Shown piece by piece: positions 32,577 to 40,620 of a stretch of 64,000 bases of DNA. The translations under genes and the position numbers were made by a program. The notes below the pieces were generated by a model. The model was not told the origin of the DNA. It saw only the letters and a list, made by a program, of their open reading frames with translations, and made no database searches. The stretch's first letter is position 1, and each line of letters opens with the position of its first letter. Source of the DNA: Thalassobius sp049116315 (GTDB taxonomy: Bacteria; Pseudomonadota; Alphaproteobacteria; Rhodobacterales; Rhodobacteraceae); NCBI GenBank assembly GCA_049116315.1, contig JAGDZD010000004.1, positions 248,001 through 312,000 on the forward strand, written 5' to 3'.

Positions 32577-33908
32577 TCAGCGATCAACGGGCAGGCCAGA
32601 GGGCACATTGTCCGGCACCCCAAGGCGCCCACGTTTGGACCCCGGATCAGTCAGCGCGTTCAAAAACGCCAGTATGTCGTCAACCTCTTGGTCACTGAGT
32701 GATTGCGCCGGCAGTTCGATTGACGCTGCAATTTCAAAGAGTTCCACCTCATCATTCATGGCTTTCCAATCATCAAGCGGCACGTCATGCAGCACCGCCT
32801 GGCTGCGGTCATAATTCAGCAACGCCTGATTGGGCTGCAGATGATGGCGCACCATCGCTTCGAGGGTGGCATAGGCGCCGGCGTGGCCATAGGGCGCGGT
32901 CAGCGCTATGTTGCGCAGCGTCGGCGTGCGGAATCGATAAAGGTCTTCTGGGATGCCGGTCACAGAATGACGTCCAAAATCTGCATATGGGGTCAGTTCG
33001 GCGTCTTTCCCGGGGCCCAGTTGCGGCAGGCCAATGGCGTGAAAGCCGTGATCGGTTTGAAACAGGCCGCTGTGACAGCTGGCGCAGTTTGCCGCCCCAT
33101 AAAACAGCTCTAGCCCGCGTTTGGCCGATTGAGGGAGCGCCTTTTCCTCTCCGTTCAAGTAGGCATCAAACCGGCTGTTGGTGGCGCGAAATTCATAGGT
33201 GATAAAGGCCGCAATGGCGCTGGCGATATCACTGAAATGCACCGCCTGATCAGCACCGATCAGAATATCAAAGCGGCGGCGATAGTCTGGAATGGCGTTG
33301 ACACGCTCGGCCAACAAGGCCCATGCCAGTTCTGCTTGACCCTCGGCAACCGCATCGGCCACGGGGTTGCTGCCCGGCTGGCCTGCCATTTCCACCGCTG
33401 ACAACACCGGCAACATCGCTTGAGCCGCCAAAGGTGACGGCATCACACGATCCAAAGGGCGATCCTGTGGCATCAAAATGCCAAACGGCGCGTCTGGGTC
33501 TTTGGCCACACGCCCGTCATGAAACATCACCTCAAATTCGCGCGCACCAAGATTCCAAAGGGCAGGGGCATTGCGTGGCACGCGGCCTTGGGGCAATTGC
33601 CCCCCCATAAGCACCCGTTCCGGCCCCAAACCTTTGGCCCCAGCCCCAAGCGACAGCGACATGCCATCGCTGGATCCCAACGTTGGGTGGTGGCATGTGG
33701 CGCACGCGATGTCCTGATTGCCCGACAGGAGCGGGTCATAAAACAGGCTGCGGCCAAGCAAAACTTGGGACATGTCAGAGCGGGGGAAGGTCGCGTGGGT
33801 CACCGTTTCCGGTAGGTCGGCAGCCAGTGAGAGGCTGGCTTGGAGAGTTAGTATGCCGAAGGTGACCCACCGTCGCATGATCGAGAGGGCCAATCGGCGC
33901 CTCTTCAT
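32577..33908 (-). CDS. Di-heme cytochrome c peroxidase (MauG family)
   Basis: 443 residues with a signal peptide (basic start, core WVTFGILTLQASLSLA), so periplasmic. Two heme c sites: Cys69-Ala-Thr-Cys72-His73, and CASCH near residue 260. Surrounding blocks fit the family: FYDPLLSGNQDIACATCH, FMFHDGR-like EVMFHDGR and LFYGAANCASCH. It reduces peroxide or carries out MauG-type oxidations; the partner is not visible. Start ATG 33908 is chosen for the signal peptide, though no clear ribosome site is seen; ATG 33878 is the alternative. Confidence 0.85.
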   Translation of the reverse strand: MKRRRLALSIMRRWVTFGILTLQASLSLAADLPETVTHATFPRSDMSQVLLGRSLFYDPLLSGNQDIACATCHHPTLGSSDGMSLSLGAGAKGLGPERVLMGGQLPQGRVPRNAPALWNLGAREFEVMFHDGRVAKDPDAPFGILMPQDRPLDRVMPSPLAAQAMLPVLSAVEMAGQPGSNPVADAVAEGQAELAWALLAERVNAIPDYRRRFDILIGADQAVHFSDIASAIAAFITYEFRATNSRFDAYLNGEEKALPQSAKRGLELFYGAANCASCHSGLFQTDHGFHAIGLPQLGPGKDAELTPYADFGRHSVTGIPEDLYRFRTPTLRNIALTAPYGHAGAYATLEAMVRHHLQPNQALLNYDRSQAVLHDVPLDDWKAMNDEVELFEIAASIELPAQSLSDQEVDDILAFLNALTDPGSKRGRLGVPDNVPSGLPVDR

Positions 33909-34233
33909 GTTCAATACCAGACCAAATTGAGGCAGAATATAGCTCAATTTGAAATAATGCGGATCAAATTTGGAAACACTGGGCCGCGCAGGCACACCCT
34001 TTCGCGGTTTTTCATAAGAACTGTCGCGGTGTTTCGGCATCACAAGGCCAGAGGATGCGAGCAAAGAGGCCGCATTTGCGCCCGAATTGGGCTTATAAAC
34101 GGACAGCGCGCGCCGACGGGAGTGACTTTGCAGAAAGGTGCCCACAAAAAGAAATCCCCGATTTTGCAATGACATCTTGTCCTCCGGTGCGATGCCGGGT
34201 CACTTTACTGGCGCAGCGCAAGGGAGGGAAGCC
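33909..34233. other. Divergent region between di-heme peroxidase and thioesterase, with an inverted repeat
   Basis: 325 bp with no supportable gene. It contains the perfect 9-bp inverted repeat CAAATTGAG (33923-33931) and CTCAATTTG (33943-33951), 11 bp apart, only 14 bp upstream of the peroxidase ATG, and a CAAATTTG palindrome at 33965. Nothing else is recognised. Confidence 0.6.
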
Positions 34234-34668
34234 ATGTCAGCCATCATGAGCAAAGAACAACTGCAGGAGTTTTTGCAGAGCGAATTTCCGCAGGTGGCAG
34301 ATGAATTTGTCATCGAAGAGGTGCGCGATATGGCGTTGCGGGTGCGCATGTTGATCTCGGATCATCATCTGCGTCCCGGCGGGACCATTTCGGGGCCGAC
34401 AATGTTCTCTCTGGCCGATTGTGGGATCTATCTGAATATTTTGGCGATGATCGGGCCCGAAGCCTTGACCGTGACCACCAATATATCGATGGATTTCATG
34501 CGCAAACCAGCGGCGGACAAAGATCTGATTGGGGACTGCCGATTGCTGAAATTGGGCCGTGTTCTGGCCGTGGGTGATGTGTTGATCTATTCGCAGGGGG
34601 ACCCCAAGCCTGTGGCGCGCGCATCGATGACTTACTCGATCCCACCCAAGCGTATCGATACAATTTAG
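34234..34668 (+). CDS. PaaI-family hotdog thioesterase
   Basis: 144 residues. Hotdog fold with the family pattern LRPGGTISGPTMFSLADCGIYLNIL (catalytic Asp in LADCG) and TTNISMDFMRKPAADKDLIGDCRLLKLGR. Such enzymes cleave aryl- or acyl-CoA thioesters; the substrate here is unknown. Start 34234 follows GGGAGGGAAGCC; the frame continues 32 codons upstream without support. It is single, ending ahead of a hairpin. Confidence 0.87.
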   Translation: MSAIMSKEQLQEFLQSEFPQVADEFVIEEVRDMALRVRMLISDHHLRPGGTISGPTMFSLADCGIYLNILAMIGPEALTVTTNISMDFMRKPAADKDLIGDCRLLKLGRVLAVGDVLIYSQGDPKPVARASMTYSIPPKRIDTI

Positions 34669-34694
34669 GTCGCAGTATCCAGTTGAAAAATCGA

Positions 34695-34725
34695 TATAAA
34701 AAAGGCCGGGGCGAACCCCGGCCTT
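34695..34725 (-). terminator. Terminator of the DUF1127 gene
   Basis: Perfect 10-bp stem AAGGCCGGGG/CCCCGGCCTT (34702-34725) with a CGAA loop. The T run is on the minus strand (seven A at 34697-34703 on the plus strand), so it serves the minus gene and may also stop transcription from the thioesterase gene. Confidence 0.9.
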
Positions 34726-34752
34726 AAGTACATTCCAGCGCTGACGGGGAAG

Positions 34753-34983
34753 TCAGGCGCGCCAGAATGGGCGACGGGCCTCCGTATAAGCCGCGTCACG
34801 TGTCAGACCAATGTCCAAAAGCATGGTATTGGTCATATTCTTCAATGCCTTACGAGTGTGATAGCGCAGGTGCCATTTTGTCAGCGTCACTGCAAAGACA
34901 AACGCCAGACGTGCCGCCACTGGGGCGTTCAGGCCCAAGTCGGTGCTGATGATTTGTGATGCGAGTAACGTTTGCTGTGACAT
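34753..34983 (-). CDS. DUF1127 family small protein
   Basis: 76 residues. The C-terminal half has the DUF1127 layout: an arginine/lysine-rich helix (WHLRYHTRKALKNM), then LLDIGLTRDAAYTEARRPFWRA. Proteins of this family are small, basic and often RNA-linked and stress- or phosphate-regulated. Start ATG 34983 follows AAGGATATGTG. It is divergent from a MocR-like gene, with a nested operator between them. Confidence 0.85.
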   Translation of the reverse strand: MSQQTLLASQIISTDLGLNAPVAARLAFVFAVTLTKWHLRYHTRKALKNMTNTMLLDIGLTRDAAYTEARRPFWRA

Positions 34984-34997
34984 GACACATATCCTTA

Positions 34998-35046
34998 ATT
35001 GTATTGACACAATGTAGCGCCATCGCTACAAGGCAATGGATACAAT
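34998..35046. promoter_or_regulatory. Nested inverted-repeat operator and promoter of the MocR-type gene
   Basis: Outer arms ATTGTAT (34998-35004) and ATACAAT (35040-35046) enclose inner arms TGTAGCG (35013-35019) and CGCTACA (35024-35030) around CCAT. A -35 TTGACA lies at 35004-35009 and a weak -10 near 35026-35032 at about 17 bp. The two pairs look like operator sites, probably for the MocR-type regulator itself, and could control both divergent genes. Confidence 0.6.
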
Positions 35047-35078
35047 CACCAACACAAAGCGTCCAGAGAAACATTGTC

Positions 35079-36455
35079 ATGGGTACAAATTGGGTTCCGA
35101 CTCTCAATACAAACGGCAAATCCAAATATCGCGCCTTGGCCGATGCGATCCGAGACGCTGTTGCAGAGGGCACGTTGCCAAGCGGTGACAAGCTGCCGCC
35201 GGTGCGTGAATTGGCCTATCAGCTTCAGGTTACCCCGGGGACCGTGGCACGGGCCTATTCCGTGCTGACAGAAGAGGGGGTGCTTCAGGCCGGCGTGGGC
35301 CGTGGTACCTTTGTTGCGGAACCTCAAACCAAGGGGGACCCGTCGTACCACTGGCCGCAAGTGTTGAACCTGCGCAGCCCCCAATTGCCAGATATGGGAC
35401 AGACACAGGTGTTACGTGACGCGATGCGCGCGCAGGCGGATTCCATCGGGATCGAAGACCTCTTGTGCTATCCAGACCGCGCCATGGATTTGCCGTTGCG
35501 GCGCGCCTTGCGACGTTGGATGGCGGATTTACCGATTGGCAACTTCACCGCCGAAGATCTGGTTGTGACCCATGGGGCCCAAAACGCCGTCCTGCAGGTG
35601 ATGCAGACGGTTTTGACCGGACCCGAGCCGGTGGTTGCTGTGGAAAATCTGGCCTATCCCGGCTTTCGCCGATCTGCACAGCTTTGCCGCGCCAAGGTCA
35701 TTGGCATCGAATGCGATGACGAAGGCCCCATTCCAGACGCCTTGGAACGCGCTGTGCGAGAACAGGGGGCGCAGCTGTTTTGCACCGAGTCTGAGGTCAA
35801 CAACCCGTCTTTGCGCACAACCTCTTATCGCCGTCGCCGAGAAATTGCCGCGCTGGCACAACGACTAGAGCTGCATGTGATTGACGATGATTGCTACGCC
35901 ATTGGTGAACACCGCGCTGAAAGCTACCACTCGTTGATGCCTGATTTCGGCTGGTATGTGTCCTCGCTGTCAAAAACCATGACGCCTGCATTGCGGATTG
36001 GCTATGTTGTGGCACCCCGAAACCGAGTGCAGGATCTGGTGCGCAGCGCCGCCTTTAGCCACTTTGGCCTGTCACGCCCCTTGGTTCAGATTGCCACCAG
36101 TTTCGTATCTGATCCGCGCATGCTGAGTGTTGCCGCCAAGGTGCGCGCCGAGATTTCGGACCTTGTGCGCTTGGCTGTGAATCATCTGGGGGGTCATGAT
36201 GTGGTCTGGAACGAAGATGTGCCGTTTCTGTGGATTCGCCTGCCTCAGGGCTGGCGCGCTTCGGCCTTTACCCACGCCGCGGAAAACCAAGGGGTGATTG
36301 TGCGCAGTGCCGAAGGCTTTGCGATGCGGGATGCCCGCGCGCCCCATGCCATACGTGTTTCGGTGAACGGGTTGGTCGATAAAGCCCGCTTTGAGGCTGG
36401 AATCGTTCAGCTGCGCAAGCTGTTGGACAACCCACGCGAAGAAATAACGGTCTGA
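35079..36455 (+). CDS. MocR/GntR-family PLP-dependent regulator
   Basis: 458 residues. N-terminal GntR winged helix (residues about 10-80): KYRALADAIRDAVAEGTLPSGDKLPPVRELAYQLQVTPGTVARAYSVL. An aminotransferase-like domain follows, with a PLP Lys in SSLSKTMTPALRIGY and the D-x-CYAIGE (here DDDCYAIGEH) PLP contact. The effector is often an amino acid or PLP-related compound; unknown here. Start 35079 follows only a weak site (AGAGAA). It faces DUF1127 across a nested operator, and one likely target is itself. Confidence 0.88.
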   Translation: MGTNWVPTLNTNGKSKYRALADAIRDAVAEGTLPSGDKLPPVRELAYQLQVTPGTVARAYSVLTEEGVLQAGVGRGTFVAEPQTKGDPSYHWPQVLNLRSPQLPDMGQTQVLRDAMRAQADSIGIEDLLCYPDRAMDLPLRRALRRWMADLPIGNFTAEDLVVTHGAQNAVLQVMQTVLTGPEPVVAVENLAYPGFRRSAQLCRAKVIGIECDDEGPIPDALERAVREQGAQLFCTESEVNNPSLRTTSYRRRREIAALAQRLELHVIDDDCYAIGEHRAESYHSLMPDFGWYVSSLSKTMTPALRIGYVVAPRNRVQDLVRSAAFSHFGLSRPLVQIATSFVSDPRMLSVAAKVRAEISDLVRLAVNHLGGHDVVWNEDVPFLWIRLPQGWRASAFTHAAENQGVIVRSAEGFAMRDARAPHAIRVSVNGLVDKARFEAGIVQLRKLLDNPREEITV

Positions 36456-36534
36456 GAATGACTTAATTGTGGGGTATTTTAATACCTATTTCATAAGTTG
36501 CTGAAATATAACAGTTAAAATGACATTGCGGCGC

Positions 36535-36562
36535 TTGACGTGAAACTTTGCCCTTGTATAAC
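36535..36562 (+). promoter_or_regulatory. Putative promoter of rplM-rpsI
   Basis: TTGACG (36535-36540) and TATAAC (36557-36562) with a 16-bp spacer, 64 bp upstream of rplM. Confidence 0.6.
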
Positions 36563-36626
36563 CACGCAATCGAATTCGGAACCGGTCGTTTGGCCGTTCC
36601 CCAACTGAACCAAGGGTACTCCCGCG

Positions 36627-37088
36627 ATGAAAACCTTCTCTGCTAATCCAGCAGACATCGAGAAAAAGTGGATCGTGATCGACGCCGAAGGCGTTGTTCT
36701 GGGTCGTCTTGCCTCGATCGTTGCTATGCGCTTGCGCGGCAAGCACAAAGTTACTTTTACCCCTCACATGGACACTGGCGACAATGTCATCGTGATCAAT
36801 GCTGACAAAATTCAGCTGACCGGTAAAAAACGCACTGACAAAAAATACTACTGGCACACTGGCCACCCGGGCGGCATCAAGCACCGCACCGCGGGTCAAC
36901 TGCTGGAAGGCGCCTACCCAGAGCGTGTTGTGACAGCGGCTGTTAAGCGCATGCTGCCAGGCAACCGTCTGAGCCGTCAGCTGATGACAAACCTGCGTGT
37001 ATACGCCGGTGCCGAGCATCCTCATGAGGCCCAGAACCCAGAAGTTCTGGACGTTAAGTCCAAAAACTCGAAAAACACCCGGAGCTAA
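36627..37088 (+). CDS. rplM: Ribosomal protein L13
   Basis: 153 residues, usual alphaproteobacterial length. Family blocks: KTFSANPADIEKKWIVIDAEGVVLGRLAS, YYWHTGHPGGIK, MLPGNRLSRQ and LRVYAGAEHPHEAQNPEVLD. Transcribed with rpsI 3 bp downstream, the conserved pair. Highly biased codon use. Confidence 0.98.
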   Translation: MKTFSANPADIEKKWIVIDAEGVVLGRLASIVAMRLRGKHKVTFTPHMDTGDNVIVINADKIQLTGKKRTDKKYYWHTGHPGGIKHRTAGQLLEGAYPERVVTAAVKRMLPGNRLSRQLMTNLRVYAGAEHPHEAQNPEVLDVKSKNSKNTRS

Positions 37089-37091
37089 TCG

Positions 37092-37580
37092 ATGACCGAT
37101 CAAATCAATTCGCTCGAAGAGCTGGGTGCTGTAGCTGGCGATGTTGCCGCTGCCACCGAAGTAGAAGTTGTACGTGAGCCAGTTCGTGACGAACTGGGCC
37201 GTGCCTATGCAACCGGCAAACGTAAAGACGCGGTTGCCCGCGTTTGGATCAAGCCAGGTTCCGGCAAGGTTACTGTAAACGGCAAAGATCAGGACACATA
37301 TTTTGCGCGTCCCGTTCTGCAGCTGATCCTGCGTCAACCGTTCCAGGTTGCTGGCGTTGAAGGTGAGTTCGACGTTGTCGCCACCGTCAAAGGCGGCGGT
37401 CTGACTGGTCAAGCGGGTGCGGTTAAGCACGGCATTTCCAAAGCTCTGCAACTGTATAACCCATCGCTGCGTGGCGCTCTGAAAGCCGCTGGCTTCCTGA
37501 CACGCGACAGCCGCGTTGTGGAACGTAAGAAATACGGTAAGCGCAAAGCGCGTCGTTCGTTCCAGTTCTCGAAGCGCTAA
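37092..37580 (+). CDS. rpsI: Ribosomal protein S9
   Basis: 162 residues, about 30 more than E. coli S9 because of an acidic N-terminal extension (SLEELGAVAGDVAAATEVEVV), usual in this group. The S9 core runs from RAYATGKRKDAVARVWIKPGSGKVTVN to the C-terminal basic tail KKYGKRKARRSFQFSKR, whose end reaches the P-site tRNA in other bacteria. A terminator follows. Confidence 0.98.
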   Translation: MTDQINSLEELGAVAGDVAAATEVEVVREPVRDELGRAYATGKRKDAVARVWIKPGSGKVTVNGKDQDTYFARPVLQLILRQPFQVAGVEGEFDVVATVKGGGLTGQAGAVKHGISKALQLYNPSLRGALKAAGFLTRDSRVVERKKYGKRKARRSFQFSKR

Positions 37581-37602
37581 GTCGTTTCAGATACGAATTT
37601 GC

Positions 37603-37636
37603 AAAGGGCTGCGATTTTTCGCGGCCCTTTCTTTTT
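37603..37636 (+). terminator. Terminator after rpsI
   Basis: Stem AAAGGGC-T-GCG (37603-37613) with CGC-G-GCCCTTT (37620-37630), one T-G pair, a 6-base loop and a C-TTTTT tail. Confidence 0.9.
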
Positions 37637-37809
37637 GGTCCACTCTTTGGGATTGAGCTCTACGACGTGCGCCCCGTTCTTTGGCAGGTGGTCAAAAATC
37701 AAAGGGACATTCAACATGTCAATTTGATCATGTGAGGGTTGCATCTTTGGGCATTCTAAGACGTGATAGCTGTAAAGCACCGCGTATCAGGGCCACCAAA
37801 GGAAGCCAG

Positions 37810-38316
37810 ATGAACCTCAACTCTGATGTTTTACCAGTTTTGCGTCACTATCTAGGACAGATCGATAAGCTTCTGCGAATAGACGGGGTTGGCGAGGCCT
37901 TGGACACGCGCCTGTCCAAAGATGCGCTCTCTGCCGGAGAGCACCTGCGCACGGCGCAGGGGTTTGCGCTGCGCACCTTGCTGCCGCCTCTGGGGCAGAA
38001 AGTGCCATCACTTGGGACCGAAAACTGTGATTTGGCCGGTCTAAGACAACGTTCCAAAGAGGTGGCGCATATTCTGCACCATCTGGAACACGAAGACCTA
38101 ACTGCGGTGCAACCGGTTCAGCACAAAGCTGGCTTTGCCGAATTGACCCAATCTTCGTCGGATTATGTGATGATGTTTGGCCTGCCGAACTTTATGTTCC
38201 ACTTTGCCACGGCCCACGCTTGTCTGCGTTCAACCGGGATAGCGATCGGCAAAGCGCATTTTGATGGGCTGCATGACTATCCGGCGGGGTTTTCTTGGGT
38301 GCCCAAGACGGTTTAA
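37810..38316 (+). CDS. DUF1993/DinB-like protein
   Basis: 168 residues. Opens NSDVLPVLRHYLGQIDKLL, a DinB-type four-helix layout, and resembles the DUF1993 family, whose function is unknown. His residues possibly binding metal: His162-like (HFDGLHDYPAGFSWVPKTV) and the HHLEHED region. Start 37810 follows AAAGGAAG; the frame upstream is unsupported. Its last four bases overlap the end of the facing gene. Confidence 0.8.
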   Translation: MNLNSDVLPVLRHYLGQIDKLLRIDGVGEALDTRLSKDALSAGEHLRTAQGFALRTLLPPLGQKVPSLGTENCDLAGLRQRSKEVAHILHHLEHEDLTAVQPVQHKAGFAELTQSSSDYVMMFGLPNFMFHFATAHACLRSTGIAIGKAHFDGLHDYPAGFSWVPKTV

Positions 38317-39083
38317 TCCGCATCTCGGCGTTTATATGCGCGGCGCATCAAGCGCAGCCGGCGAAAGATATTGGCGTTGTCACGGTTCAACTCGGTCAGC
38401 AGACGACAGGCGAGGGGGCGCAGCACCGGATCCCTCTCTGCACTGTCCCACAACAGACCCAACAGGTTCCGATCCAGATCGCCTGCGCGCAATGAAAAGA
38501 TCGGCAATTTGAACAGGATGCCACCTTTGGCGCGTGTCTCGATATCAAAGTTTTCTTTTGATTTCAGACCACTATAAAGACGTTCGCTTTCGTATAACTT
38601 ACTAAGCGAAAACAACACCGTCATCTCAGAGGCACAGCGGCGCTGCGCTTCGTTTTCACCAAAACTGCGAAAAGTCTGCAGGGCAGAGATCTGCCAGCGA
38701 GGGGAAAGCGCCTTGAGCAAGAATGCGGCGTGCTGGCGCCAAATCTCCACAAAGGTTTCGCGTGCAATCGCAGGCGCATCCCCATTGCGCGACGCGGCAA
38801 TGGTCAGCGCATGCAGCGTCAGGATTTGGGGCTGATCAACAAAATCACGCTGCAACAAGGTGTATTTGTCGCGCGCGTCCCGCACAGGATCGGGAATGCG
38901 TGCCAAAAACGCGGGGTCTGGCGCCGCCGTCATTTGCTCTACCAAGGGGGCAATCCCGTCTTTGGTCAGCTCTTCAAGCAGAGACTGCATACCGTCATAG
39001 CCGGGACGATTGTCCGGAATATAGCTGACGAGATCGGCAAACCCATTGGGATAGGTGAATTCGGCGCGCAGATTTTCAAACAT
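38313..39083 (-). CDS. Conserved protein of unknown function (DUF6638-like, tentative)
   Basis: 256 residues; I do not recognise the family for certain. No signal peptide or membrane span. Mostly helical with charged residues throughout; central HALTIAASRNGDAPAIARETFVEIWRQHAAF and KGGILFKLPIFSLRAGDLDRNLLGLLWDSAERDP. The C-terminus is Arg-rich (RRLRLMRRAYKRRD). The call rests on an intact frame, codon bias and placement 10 bp downstream of a TetR gene in the same direction, so it may be its operon partner. Confidence 0.65.
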   Translation of the reverse strand: MFENLRAEFTYPNGFADLVSYIPDNRPGYDGMQSLLEELTKDGIAPLVEQMTAAPDPAFLARIPDPVRDARDKYTLLQRDFVDQPQILTLHALTIAASRNGDAPAIARETFVEIWRQHAAFLLKALSPRWQISALQTFRSFGENEAQRRCASEMTVLFSLSKLYESERLYSGLKSKENFDIETRAKGGILFKLPIFSLRAGDLDRNLLGLLWDSAERDPVLRPLACRLLTELNRDNANIFRRLRLMRRAYKRRDAD

Positions 39084-39093
39084 CGTGACAGCC

Positions 39094-39711
39094 TTACTGG
39101 TCTGGCGCCAACAACCCTAAACCACGCAAATAGATTCCTATGCCGGTTTCCAGCAGATCATCCGGCGGGAAGGGGCTTTGACTGCCCGGAGAGTTACGTG
39201 CGAACAGTTCCACAACGCCGTGGCTCATCGCCCAGATATGTGCGCTGAACATGCTGGCGGGGGGACGTTTTTCCGGAGGAATTTGTTCTGATAGCTCCTC
39301 GGCTGCTTTTTCAAAGACGGCGCGGGCGCGTGTCGCAGCGGTGGCCAGCTCCGGCGTCCGGTTGACCGAAATACCACTTTCGAACATCGCGATATAATGG
39401 CCGGGATGTTTGCGGGCAAAGGCCAGATAGGCCCGCCCGGTGGCCTCAAACGCTGACAGCGGCGAGGGCTGCCCGGAATCATAGGCAAACTGCATCACGT
39501 CCGCAAAAATCTCATAGCCTTGGCGGGCTGCTTCACAGATCAAATCCTCACGGCCAGCGAAATGGCGATAGACCGCAGCCGGCGTCACGCCTGCGCGTTT
39601 CGCCGCCTCTGACAGGGTAAACCCCGTCGGGCCTTTTTCTGTGATCAGCTCGAGTGCGGATTCGACCAGAGCTTGTCGCAGATTGCCGTGATGATACCCA
39701 CGTTTAGCCAT
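39094..39711 (-). CDS. TetR-family transcriptional regulator
   Basis: 205 residues. The N-terminal helix-turn-helix reads HHGNLRQALVESALELITEKGPTGFTLSEAAKRAGVTPAAVYRHFAGREDLI. The effector domain (about 70-205) is of the TetR_C WHG type. Start ATG 39711 lies inside the end of ppk2 (8-base overlap), so both may be one transcript. The ligand and targets are not evident. The 38313 gene follows 10 bp downstream. Confidence 0.88.
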   Translation of the reverse strand: MAKRGYHHGNLRQALVESALELITEKGPTGFTLSEAAKRAGVTPAAVYRHFAGREDLICEAARQGYEIFADVMQFAYDSGQPSPLSAFEATGRAYLAFARKHPGHYIAMFESGISVNRTPELATAATRARAVFEKAAEELSEQIPPEKRPPASMFSAHIWAMSHGVVELFARNSPGSQSPFPPDDLLETGIGIYLRGLGLLAPDQ

Positions 39712-40573
39712 CCCAGATGTCCGGTCCGCCACAAATTTTGCTATCTATCTCACCAATAGACTTAGTGCTTTTCCTAGCATATTCAATGTTTTGCAAGACC
39801 ATTCGGATCGCTGCCAGCCGCGCGCGCTTTTTATCGTCCGATCGGATCAACGTCCAAGGGGCGTGCACGCTGTGCGACAGGGTCAAGGTTTCACTGATGG
39901 CTTGGGAGTATTCATCCCATCGCTTTAGCCCTTCGACATCGATCCAACTCAGCTTCCACTGTTTGAGCGGGTCACGTTCGCGTGCCATAAAGCGGCGCAG
40001 CTGCTCGGCGCGTCCGACATTCAGCCAGAATTTGAACAGCAACACACCGTCGTCTACCAGCATTTTTTCAAAACTGGCGACCTGCGAAAAAAAGTGGTCG
40101 CGCTGCGCGTCCGTACAGAAATCAAACACCTTTTCGACCACGCCGCGATTGTACCAACTGCGATCAAAGAAAACGATCTCACCTGCAGAGGGCAAGTGTT
40201 TGATATAGCGTTGAAAATACCATTGGCTGGTTTCTTTTTCGCTGGGGGCTGACAGGGCCACGACGCGCGCGCCACGCGGGTTCAGATATTCGCGGAACCG
40301 CTTGATCGTGCCGCCTTTGCCCGCGGCATCGCGCCCTTCAAAAACCACCGCGATGCGGGCACCGGTTTCTTTGGCCCAGTTTTGCAGTTTGACCAACTCA
40401 ATCTGCAACTCCAACATCTCTTTTTCGTAGGCTTTGCGCGACATCCGCTCTGCGTGCGGATAGTCCGGATTCAGGATATCCCCTTTGTCAGCGTCCTTGA
40501 TAGCCTTGCGCACATCTTTGGGCGCAGAGTCTTCAAAATACGCGCTGATCGCCCCATCAAAAGGCAGCTCCAT
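39704..40573 (-). CDS. ppk2: Polyphosphate kinase 2 (PPK2 class I)
   Basis: 289 residues. Transfers phosphate between polyphosphate and nucleoside diphosphates, typically making GTP or ATP. Walker A is EGRDAAGKGGTI (about 79-90), Walker B FFDRSWYNRGVVE (about 139), and the lid region is RFMARERDPLKQWKLSWIDVEGLKRWDEYS. One PPK2 domain. Its stop overlaps the start of the TetR gene, which may tie that regulator to polyphosphate. Ends 8 bp into it. Confidence 0.93.
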   Translation of the reverse strand: MELPFDGAISAYFEDSAPKDVRKAIKDADKGDILNPDYPHAERMSRKAYEKEMLELQIELVKLQNWAKETGARIAVVFEGRDAAGKGGTIKRFREYLNPRGARVVALSAPSEKETSQWYFQRYIKHLPSAGEIVFFDRSWYNRGVVEKVFDFCTDAQRDHFFSQVASFEKMLVDDGVLLFKFWLNVGRAEQLRRFMARERDPLKQWKLSWIDVEGLKRWDEYSQAISETLTLSHSVHAPWTLIRSDDKKRARLAAIRMVLQNIEYARKSTKSIGEIDSKICGGPDIWDG

Positions 40574-40620
40574 ATCGCCTCTCCGTTCTTGTTTGCCCTC
40601 AATATGGGGCGTTCGTACAG

